NCBI GenBank assembly: GCA_947073895.1 | Contig: CAMTNN010000062.1 | Coordinates: 1 to 7,775 of the forward strand | DNA: 7,775 nucleotides | Reading direction: 5' to 3' | DNA from: an uncultured cyanobacterium | GTDB taxonomy: Bacteria; Cyanobacteriota; Vampirovibrionia; Gastranaerophilales; Gastranaerophilaceae | The notes under the pieces: generated by a model | Database searches by the model: none | Seen by the model: only the letters and a program-made list of their open reading frames with translations | Told to the model about the DNA's origin: nothing | Shown here: piece after piece, positions 1 to 5,170 of the stretch | Numbering within the stretch: position 1 is the first letter of the stretch | Layout: each line of letters opens with the position of its first letter | Translations under genes and position numbers: made by a program

Positions 1-1392
1 TGCTTAGGCTTGTCCTTTGAAAAAGCAAGAGAAGCTGCTATGGCTGATGTTCAAAAAGATTTTGAACAAGGTTTCCAGGGTTGGGAATACAAGTTTAACA
101 CAGTTGCATCATCACGTGGTGATTATCCGTTCATCACTGTTTCAGCAGGTTTAGGAACAGGTGAATACGAAAAAATGGCAACTTTGGCTATGCTTAAAAT
201 CCGTATGGGAGGACAGGGTAAAAAAGAATGTAAAAAACCTGTATTGTTCCCTAAAATCGTGTTCTTATACGATGAAAACATTCACGGTGAAGGCAAAATC
301 AGCTATGATTTATTCAAAGCAGGCGTTGAATGTTCTAAAAAGACTATGTATCCTGACTGGTTATCACTTTCAGGTGAAGGCTATGTAGCTGAAATGTACA
401 AAAAATACGGCAGAGTAGTTTCACCTATGGGATGTAGAGCTTTCTTATCACCTTGGTACGAAAGAGGCGGAATGAAACCTGCTGATGAAAACGATAAACC
501 AATCTTTGTTGGTCGTTTCAACATTGGTGCAATCAGCTTACACTTACCAATGATTTATGCTAAAGCTAAAAAAGAAAGTAAAAATTTCTATGAAGTTCTT
601 GATTACTATATGGAATTGATTAGACAATTACATATCAGAACTTACGAATACTTGGGAGAAATGAAAGCTTCTGTTAACCCTCTTGCATACTGTGAAGGCG
701 GATTCTTAGGCGGACATTTAGGTATTCATGATAAGATTAAACCGCTTCTTAAAGCTGCAACAGCATCATTCGGTATTACAGCATTGAATGAATTACAACA
801 ATTACATAATGGTAAATCATTAGTTGAAGACGGTGCATTTGCAATCGAAGTTATGGAATACATTAACAAGAAAGTTAACGAATTCAAAGAAGCTGACGGT
901 TGGTTATACGCATTATACGGCACTCCTGCTGAAAACTTATGCGGATTACAGGTTAAACAATTCCGTAAAAAATACGGTGTAGTATCGAATGTTTCTGATA
1001 AACCTTATGTATCAAATTCATTCCACTGCCACGTTAGTGAAAACATCAGTCCGATTGAAAAACAGGATTGTGAAAAACGTTTCTGGGATTTGATGAACGG
1101 CGGCAAGATTCAGTATGTAAAATATCCGATTGATTATAATACAGAAGCTGTTGAAACATTGATTCACAGAGCAATGGATATGGGATTCTACGAAGGTGTT
1201 AATTTATCACTTTCTTACTGTGACGATTGCGGACATCAGGAATTAAATATGGATGTTTGTCCAAAATGCGGAAGCAGAAACTTAACTAAGATTGATAGAA
1301 TGAATGGTTATTTATCTTATTCGAGAGTTAAGGGTGATTCGAGATTAGCAGATCACAAGATGGAAGAAATTAAAGACAGAGTTTCAATGTAA
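1..1392 (+). CDS. nrdD: Anaerobic (class III) ribonucleoside-triphosphate reductase, C-terminal part
   Basis: Glycyl-radical enzyme that reduces ribonucleoside triphosphates to deoxyribonucleotides without oxygen, in the cytoplasm. The frame is open to the first base (C-L-G before the TTG at 10), so the gene is cut by the window edge. About 463 residues are visible; family members are roughly 600-750 long. Numbering from the codon at 10: the MGCR motif places the thiyl-radical cysteine at C142 (codon 433-435), followed by GRFNIGAISLHLP. Near the end are two CxxC pairs (C404/C407 and C417/C420) forming the structural zinc site, then RMNGYLS with the radical glycine at G433 (codon 1306-1308). 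The remaining 27 residues complete the usual short tail, so the 3' end is intact. The N-terminal ATP-cone and the other cysteine of the active site lie off the window. The activase NrdG is not seen downstream. Family assignment is secure. Confidence 0.96.
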   Translation, partial: CLGLSFEKAREAAMADVQKDFEQGFQGWEYKFNTVASSRGDYPFITVSAGLGTGEYEKMATLAMLKIRMGGQGKKECKKPVLFPKIVFLYDENIHGEGKISYDLFKAGVECSKKTMYPDWLSLSGEGYVAEMYKKYGRVVSPMGCRAFLSPWYERGGMKPADENDKPIFVGRFNIGAISLHLPMIYAKAKKESKNFYEVLDYYMELIRQLHIRTYEYLGEMKASVNPLAYCEGGFLGGHLGIHDKIKPLLKAATASFGITALNELQQLHNGKSLVEDGAFAIEVMEYINKKVNEFKEADGWLYALYGTPAENLCGLQVKQFRKKYGVVSNVSDKPYVSNSFHCHVSENISPIEKQDCEKRFWDLMNGGKIQYVKYPIDYNTEAVETLIHRAMDMGFYEGVNLSLSYCDDCGHQELNMDVCPKCGSRNLTKIDRMNGYLSYSRVKGDSRLADHKMEEIKDRVSM

Positions 1393-1394
1393 TA

Positions 1395-1429
1395 AATAAA
1401 AAAGGCTTCTTAAAGAAGCCTTTTTTATT
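1395..1429. terminator. Intrinsic terminator, probably bidirectional
   Basis: A 12-bp stem of AAAAAAGGCTTC and GAAGCCTTTTTT (1398-1409 and 1415-1426) closes a 5-nt loop, TTAAA. Three further A-T pairs can extend it to 1395-1429. It begins a few bases after the nrdD stop, and has a U-tract on the plus strand. The 5' arm is A-rich, so the minus transcript also ends in a U-tract. The small minus-strand gene stops at 1432, right beside it, so the hairpin probably ends both converging transcripts. Confidence 0.9.
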
Positions 1430-1431
1430 AT

Positions 1432-1536
1432 CTAATCATTATCTCCGAATAAAAAAACTTTTATCGAATAAATTATAAAAATAATACATGCTACTAAATA
1501 TACAAAAATTTCTTTTAATATATGTATAAATTTCAT
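1432..1536 (-). CDS. Small single-pass membrane protein (34 residues), unrecognised
   Basis: I do not recognise this protein. It opens with ATG at 1536-1534 and ends with TAG at 1434-1432. The start is MKFIHILKEI, followed by a hydrophobic stretch, FVYLVACIIFIIYSI (about residues 11-25), long enough to cross the membrane. It ends in a short tail, KVFLFGDND, with one lysine and two acidic residues. A GGGAG ribosome binding site (1547-1543) lies 6 nt before the ATG and overlaps the end of the upstream glycosyltransferase, so the two are probably translationally coupled. The gene stops 2 nt from a strong hairpin terminator. Good RBS, coupling, a membrane-like composition and a terminator directly behind support a real gene. 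It may help a membrane-associated glycosyltransferase, but that rests on position only. Confidence 0.66.
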   Translation of the reverse strand: MKFIHILKEIFVYLVACIIFIIYSIKVFLFGDND

Positions 1537-1539
1537 GTA

Positions 1540-2262
1540 TTACTCCCAATATTTATCAAGCCATTTTGTAGGTTTCACATACCTTAAACCGCCTTTTCCC
1601 ATATACCCTTTTCTGGCTTGTTCCGGAGTAGGTCGTCCATGAAAAACTAAAATTTTAGCCTTCGGCTCTTTTGGCAACATAAAAAAGTTTAATGGAAATG
1701 TTCTTAAACAGTTTCTTTTAAAACTTACACACCAATCCAAATTCCAGTATTTTAAAATACCTTTTTCATGCATTTGATATGATAAAAATGCCTGTTCGTT
1801 CTTATAATCACAACGAATGGTATTCCCAAGATTATAAAAATTTTCTAAAACTTCGGGGTGCGCACCAATTTTGAACCTAAATACAGAAGAGTTTCCAATT
1901 ATATCATCAGGAAAATCCCAATCTTTTACAATAAGGAAATCACCCTCTTCCTCAAAAAACGGTTCTAAGTTCTGCATTATAACAATATCCAAGTCTAAAA
2001 ATAAAGCATTACCTTTTAAATCGCCCAGCTCTGAACTAAATAAAGACAATTTTCTCCAACCTTTATCACCAATATTGGGATTGTCTTCATAGGGCGGAAG
2101 TTCCATGGTTTCAATTCCATCAATTAATCCGTTGGTATCATCCGTAAAACACACAAATCTAAATGGTAATTTAAGGTTCTTTTTTACCATTTTATATAAG
2201 CGATTAACATACTCAGCTCCAAATTTCGTTCCCCATTTTATGCAAATTACATTTTTTTCCAA
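1540..2262 (-). CDS. GT-A fold glycosyltransferase
   Basis: Probable nucleotide-sugar-dependent glycosyltransferase of 240 residues, likely cytoplasmic and acting on a surface glycan. Its start, NVICIKWGTKFGAEYVNRLYKM, is of the kind seen in GT8-like and capsule-type GT-A enzymes. GWRKLSLF (about 68-75) precedes the metal-binding DxD in ALFLDLDIVI (D90-L91-D92). NSSVFRF (124-130) and ILVFHGRPTP (204-213) supply the usual acceptor-side and late histidine motifs. No signal peptide or membrane segment is visible. The start is TTG at 2262, chosen because AAGGAG lies 7 nt upstream and there is no in-frame ATG nearby. Donor and acceptor cannot be read from the sequence. It is followed at once by a small membrane protein and diverges from an XRE-type regulator, so the pair may be controlled by that regulator. 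The region looks more AT-rich than nrdD, which is weak evidence of transfer. Confidence 0.85.
   Translation of the reverse strand: MEKNVICIKWGTKFGAEYVNRLYKMVKKNLKLPFRFVCFTDDTNGLIDGIETMELPPYEDNPNIGDKGWRKLSLFSSELGDLKGNALFLDLDIVIMQNLEPFFEEEGDFLIVKDWDFPDDIIGNSSVFRFKIGAHPEVLENFYNLGNTIRCDYKNEQAFLSYQMHEKGILKYWNLDWCVSFKRNCLRTFPLNFFMLPKEPKAKILVFHGRPTPEQARKGYMGKGGLRYVKPTKWLDKYWE
1543..1547 (-). promoter_or_regulatory. Ribosome binding site of the small membrane protein
   Basis: GGGAG on the minus strand, 6 nt (TAATAC) before the ATG at 1536. It overlaps the last glutamate codon of the glycosyltransferase, whose TAA stop falls within the spacer. This is the main evidence that the 34-codon frame is translated. 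Confidence 0.65.
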
Positions 2263-2269
2263 TTTTCTA

Positions 2270-2275
2270 CTCCTT
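2270..2275 (-). promoter_or_regulatory. Ribosome binding site fixing the TTG start of the glycosyltransferase
   Basis: AAGGAG on the minus strand, 7 nt (TAGAAAA) before TTG at 2262-2260. This near-consensus site at ideal spacing decides in favour of the non-ATG start. Confidence 0.8.
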
Positions 2276-2289
2276 GAACAAAGTAATAT

Positions 2290-2325
2290 TTCAAATATTC
2301 TAGCATAAATCGTTCAAAAAATCTA
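2290..2325. repeat. 13-bp imperfect direct repeat between divergent promoters, possible operator
   Basis: TTCAAATATTCTA (2290-2302) and TTCAAAAAATCTA (2313-2325) match at 11 of 13 positions and start 23 bp apart, about two helical turns. Copy 1 covers the predicted -10 of the minus-strand promoter. Copy 2 covers its -35 and the predicted -35 of the plus-strand promoter. A perfect 7-bp dyad, AATATTT-C-AAATATT (2285-2299), overlaps copy 1. The placement would suit an operator for the adjacent regulator, but AT-rich DNA yields such matches by chance. Confidence 0.4.
2297..2325 (-). promoter_or_regulatory. Predicted promoter of the glycosyltransferase/small protein pair
   Basis: On the minus strand an extended -10, TGC-TAGAAT (2305-2297), lies 17 bp after a poor -35, TAGATT (2325-2320). 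The extended TG motif would compensate for the weak -35. Transcription would start near 2290, giving a leader of under 30 nt to the TTG. Read by eye and not scored. Confidence 0.45.
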
Positions 2326-2342
2326 CTTATTGTACCTATAAT
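2313..2342 (+). promoter_or_regulatory. Predicted sigma-70-type promoter of the XRE regulator
   Basis: A consensus -10, TATAAT (2337-2342), lies 18 bp after a 4-of-6 -35, TTCAAA (2313-2318). Transcription would start near 2349, leaving a leader of about 75 nt before the ATG at 2423. That leader contains the 8-bp palindrome CTTATAAG (2361-2368), flanked by TTTTATA (2352-2358) and TATAAAA (2374-2380). Read by eye and not scored. Confidence 0.5.
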
Positions 2343-2422
2343 ATGATAATATTTTATAGTCTTATAAGTGGTGTATAAAACTTCTATTTTTAGTGAAAAT
2401 TATAAAAAAGAGGCATCCACTA

Positions 2423-2812
2423 ATGGAGAAAAGAAGTTTAAAAGACAATTCCTATGGTATTCTTGGGGCAAAAATTCGAAAATTACGTAAATCTAAAGGA
2501 CTAACACAGGAACAATTAGCAGAAAAAGTAAATATAGATGACAAGTATCTGGCGCGCATTGAAAAAGGTATGCATAATCCAACATTTAATGTAATGAAAA
2601 AATTATCTAAGGTACTTGATTTTGATATGGCAGCTATTGATGAAACATCTGTAGATGATATTCAAACACCAAATAAAATATATTTACGTGCACTACAAAT
2701 TTTAAACTCCGCAAAAGATGACAGGGAAATGATTCTATTCCTTGAATCATTACAACATACACAAAAATGTCTTAAACAAATTAGCGCTTCTTCATCAACT
2801 CTTCAACAATAA
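2423..2812 (+). CDS. XRE/Cro-C1 family helix-turn-helix transcriptional regulator
   Basis: DNA-binding regulator of 129 residues. The N-terminal domain (about residues 12-68) is a typical five-helix XRE fold: GAKIRKLRKSKGLTQEQLAEK with the recognition helix in NIDDKYLARIEKG and the closing HNPTFNVMKKLSKVLD. The tail (about 85-120, KIYLRALQILNSAKDDREMI onward) is helical-looking and may dimerise; no ligand or peptidase domain is visible. I chose ATG at 2423, which has AAGAGG 9 nt upstream. A GTG at 2393 would add ten residues but has no visible RBS. It diverges from the glycosyltransferase with a repeat in between, which suggests control of itself and that pair. Its last 32 nt overlap the end of the convergent cytidylyltransferase gene. 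No terminator is visible after it. The family call is secure; the target is inference. Confidence 0.9.
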   Translation: MEKRSLKDNSYGILGAKIRKLRKSKGLTQEQLAEKVNIDDKYLARIEKGMHNPTFNVMKKLSKVLDFDMAAIDETSVDDIQTPNKIYLRALQILNSAKDDREMILFLESLQHTQKCLKQISASSSTLQQ

Positions 2813-3443
2813 TCCAATCGGACTCCTCGTCGATTTCGTAAGCGGTTTCAGGAGGTAGTTCATAAGCTAGAATCTTACCCGAAAGCCGGCATTTGTCCCG
2901 AAGAATATTTGAAACTGAATTAATATAACAAGCACCATTTTCGGCGATTATTCCTTGAAATTCCTGTCTTCGCGGACGATTACGGTAATCATAATTGATT
3001 GGCTGTAAACCATTTTCCCCCTCAATCCAATGGAATTGTTTTTCTCTTACCCCTGAAAAAATCGAATCCGCATCTGAATGAGCGAGTGTTTCAAACATGC
3101 CGTCAATGTGTTCGGATTTTAAAAGAGGTGACGTTGCCTGGATTAAGATTAGATTATCAGCTTGAACATTAGCCAAATATTCAAGTATTACACTTTCTGT
3201 TGAAGATGTATCTTGCGCATTTTCAGTCGAGCGGTCAAAGACTTCCAGCTTAGAAAACCCGATAGATAAAACAGTTTTTTTGATTTCTTCACTATCGGTT
3301 GCGATTACAAGTTTATCAACACATTTGGCTTCTTGAGCGGCTTTTGTTGTCCAATATACAAGCGGTTTACCGTTTAATAGTTTGATATTCTTTAAAGGAA
3401 TTGATTTACTTCCGCCACGAACAGGAATGAAGGCTATATTCAT
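2781..3443 (-). CDS. Acylneuraminate cytidylyltransferase family protein (CMP-sialic-acid synthetase-like)
   Basis: Likely transfers CMP from CTP to a nonulosonic acid (sialic, legionaminic, pseudaminic or similar), activating it for surface glycans. The 220 residues match the single-domain form. Visible motifs are the N-terminal CTP loop IPVRGGSKSIPLKNIK (6-21), KLVIATDSEEI (44-54), RSTENAQDTSSTESV (71-85), LILIQATSPLL (97-107), NGACYI (about 168-173) and the late acidic YEIDEESDW. The start is ATG at 3443, with GGAGGAGGGG (3460-3451) 7 nt upstream inside the end of the preceding gene, only 4 nt after its stop. It is last in the minus-strand run that begins with ftsI and murE. No nonulosonate synthase (NeuB type) is in the window, so the exact sugar, and thus neuA, legF or pseF, cannot be chosen. 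Its 3' end overlaps the XRE gene. Confidence 0.87.
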   Translation of the reverse strand: MNIAFIPVRGGSKSIPLKNIKLLNGKPLVYWTTKAAQEAKCVDKLVIATDSEEIKKTVLSIGFSKLEVFDRSTENAQDTSSTESVILEYLANVQADNLILIQATSPLLKSEHIDGMFETLAHSDADSIFSGVREKQFHWIEGENGLQPINYDYRNRPRRQEFQGIIAENGACYINSVSNILRDKCRLSGKILAYELPPETAYEIDEESDWIIVEELMKKR

Positions 3444-3447
3444 TCTT

Positions 3448-4326
3448 TTACCCCTCCTCCAAAATCTTAATCAAATCATAAAGTGTTTGATTATAAGGAG
3501 TTTCAATGCCGAACATTTGCCCTCGTTTTATAATCTCGCCTGCAAAAATATCAACCTCAGTTTTTCTCCCTGCAAGAATGTCTTGAAGCATAGAAGTCTT
3601 ACCATCATCCACCATTTGAGAAAGTGCAAAAAGAGCATCTTTTTCCAAGTTTTCTAACCCTTTAACTCCGCTTGCTTCACCAATTTTACGAACTTCCGCT
3701 ATAAGTTTTTTTGCAAACTCTTTAAACTTTTCGCTTCTTTTCATTTCGCCAAAAGTTAGATTTAAAACTGCAGAAGTCTGATTGGAAAATATATTCATCG
3801 TAAATTTTAACCACAATGAATAAATTATATCCTCTGGAATTTCATAATCAATTTTGTTTTCTTTAAAAAACTTTTCCAATCTTTCATTTTTCCCGAAAAC
3901 AATTCTTCCAACTCCGTCTTGGGTAACGGAATTTCCATCTCTTACCGCACTATGTCCGATAAAATAAGCGGGAATAACTTTCTCTTTTCCGTAAGCCTGA
4001 GCAATTTCTTCTTCACTAGAAATCCCGTTGAGCAAAGAAATAATAAGAGTATTTTTACCAACAAAATTCTTAATATACTTAATTGCAGACTCTAAACCTG
4101 AAGCTTTAGTAGAAATTATAATTAAATCAGCCTCAAAACTATCATCAGGCGTAATATAATCCAGTTCTATCGGCTTGCCGTTCAAAAGAGGAGAAGTTTG
4201 TTCATATCTTTGGACTCGCGCATTATCTGCAAGGATTTTCAACTCACAAACATCCTTTAACTTATTAGCATAAGTTAAACCCACTGCGCCCAAACCGCAA
4301 ATAATTACTTTAACTATTCTGCCCAT
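3448..4326 (-). CDS. panE: 2-dehydropantoate 2-reductase (ketopantoate reductase) family protein
   Basis: Probable NADPH-dependent reduction of ketopantoate to pantoate for coenzyme A synthesis, in the cytoplasm; 292 residues, normal family length. The Rossmann motif is at the N-terminus, VIICGLGAVG, with GxGxxG at G11-G13-G16. LLNGI supplies N100. The catalytic lysine region WLKFTMNIFSN gives K174, N178 and N182, the spacing seen in E. coli PanE (K176, N180, N184). TSMLQDILAGRKTEVD (244-259) holds the conserved serine (S245) and glutamate (E257). ATG at 4326 is preceded by GGAGA at good spacing and lies within the end of the nagA-like gene, a 13-nt overlap, so translation is probably coupled. 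No other pantothenate gene is in the window. A paralog reducing another 2-oxo acid is possible, since the family is broad. Confidence 0.85.
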   Translation of the reverse strand: MGRIVKVIICGLGAVGLTYANKLKDVCELKILADNARVQRYEQTSPLLNGKPIELDYITPDDSFEADLIIISTKASGLESAIKYIKNFVGKNTLIISLLNGISSEEEIAQAYGKEKVIPAYFIGHSAVRDGNSVTQDGVGRIVFGKNERLEKFFKENKIDYEIPEDIIYSLWLKFTMNIFSNQTSAVLNLTFGEMKRSEKFKEFAKKLIAEVRKIGEASGVKGLENLEKDALFALSQMVDDGKTSMLQDILAGRKTEVDIFAGEIIKRGQMFGIETPYNQTLYDLIKILEEG

Positions 4327-5168
4327 TCGATTTCTCCAAAAGGCTCAAGACCATGGTAGCGATAAACATTTTCAATATATTCAGGCTTAAACAACCCCAA
4401 TTTAATCAAGCGCTTAACAATCCCGTCCAAAAGCGTTGTACTACCTGCAATTGTGCCGTCTGCTGAAGTAGCTTTTACTCCGTCATAATAGATTTTAGAA
4501 TCCGCAAAAACAGTCTCCTTCATATCGCTATTGGTAATAGGAAGCGCATCACTTATCAAAATAACCTTGTCTTTTGATTTGAATACAAGCTTAAGAGCAT
4601 CATCACTTACATGCACCCCGTCTGCGATAATTTCCGTATAAACATCCTCAACCAGAGCAGAAAGTGCTGTTGATTTTCCTCTGTGAGAAATTCCCGACAT
4701 TGCATTGAATAAGTGAGTTACTCCGTCAACTCTAGACAAATCCCCGCCAACACAGTGTCCCGCTTGAACTTTTACACCCTTCGAGCGAAGGTAATCAATC
4801 AAACCTTCATCTAACTCAGGAGCAAGAGTAACAATTTTTATAAACTCATCTTCAATCAGTTTATAGTTTTCAACAGTCAAAGGCAAAAAGTGTTCAGGAT
4901 TATGAATCCCTTTTTTTTCAGGATTAATAAAAATACCTTCAAGATGAATACCTAAGATTGCTTTGGAACTCTTTGATGCGTCTTTAATTACCGCAATCTG
5001 TCGTTTTATATTCTCAACAGAATCTGTTACAAGAGTAGGAAAAAAACCGCCGATTCCATGTTCATAAAGCTTTTCCGCCACAAACAAAACATCATTTACC
5101 CCCGCGGTATTAAAATCAATACCAAACGCACCATGTAAATGCTGTTCTATTAATAAAGGAGTTTTCAT
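4314..5168 (-). CDS. nagA: N-acetylglucosamine-6-phosphate deacetylase-like amidohydrolase, barrel only
   Basis: Likely removes the acetyl group from GlcNAc-6-phosphate to give glucosamine-6-phosphate, in amino-sugar or murein recycling. The TIM-barrel active site is complete: HLHG (H10, H12), GIHLEG (E77), QAGHCVGG (H138), VTHLFNAMSG (H152), IADGVHVS (H186) and ISDALP (D207), then AGSTTLLDGI. The HxH pair suggests a two-metal centre, unlike E. coli NagA, where those residues are Q and N. At 284 residues it is about 100 shorter than usual NagA (about 380). The N-terminal strand region before HxH is missing, as is the C-terminal part of the beta-sandwich domain (no KGxIxxGxxADL segment). Both ends look genuine: the ATG at 5168 has GGAG upstream and sits 2 nt after the murE stop, and the stop overlaps the next gene. 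Substrate may differ from classical NagA, so the symbol is provisional. Confidence 0.8.
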   Translation of the reverse strand: MKTPLLIEQHLHGAFGIDFNTAGVNDVLFVAEKLYEHGIGGFFPTLVTDSVENIKRQIAVIKDASKSSKAILGIHLEGIFINPEKKGIHNPEHFLPLTVENYKLIEDEFIKIVTLAPELDEGLIDYLRSKGVKVQAGHCVGGDLSRVDGVTHLFNAMSGISHRGKSTALSALVEDVYTEIIADGVHVSDDALKLVFKSKDKVILISDALPITNSDMKETVFADSKIYYDGVKATSADGTIAGSTTLLDGIVKRLIKLGLFKPEYIENVYRYHGLEPFGEIEWAE

Positions 5169-5170
5169 TG

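Noticed and set aside
10..12. TTG as the true start of nrdD
   Set aside because: Family length and the missing N-terminal domains show that the gene begins before the window; the frame is open to base 1.
726..923. Minus-strand frame inside nrdD
   Set aside because: Antisense shadow of a conserved gene. The plus-strand frames at 161-388 (in nrdD) and 7037-7297 (opposite ftsI) were dropped for the same reason.
1871..2308. Plus-strand frames opposite the glycosyltransferase (1871-2092 and 2105-2308)
   Set aside because: Antisense to a gene with clear motifs; the products are low-complexity, match no family, and lack convincing ribosome binding sites.
2352..2380. Palindrome CTTATAAG flanked by TTTTATA and TATAAAA in the regulator leader, considered as an operator or riboswitch
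   Set aside because: The elements are short and nearly all A/T, the stem would be weak, and no known riboswitch core is visible; kept only as a note with the promoter.
2393..2422. Upstream GTG start adding ten residues to the XRE regulator
   Set aside because: No Shine-Dalgarno sequence precedes the GTG, while the ATG at 2423 has AAGAGG at a workable distance and the HTH domain lies wholly after it.
3382..3657. Plus-strand frame opposite the cytidylyltransferase/panE-like junction
   Set aside because: It crosses two well-supported minus-strand genes, and its product has no recognisable domain.
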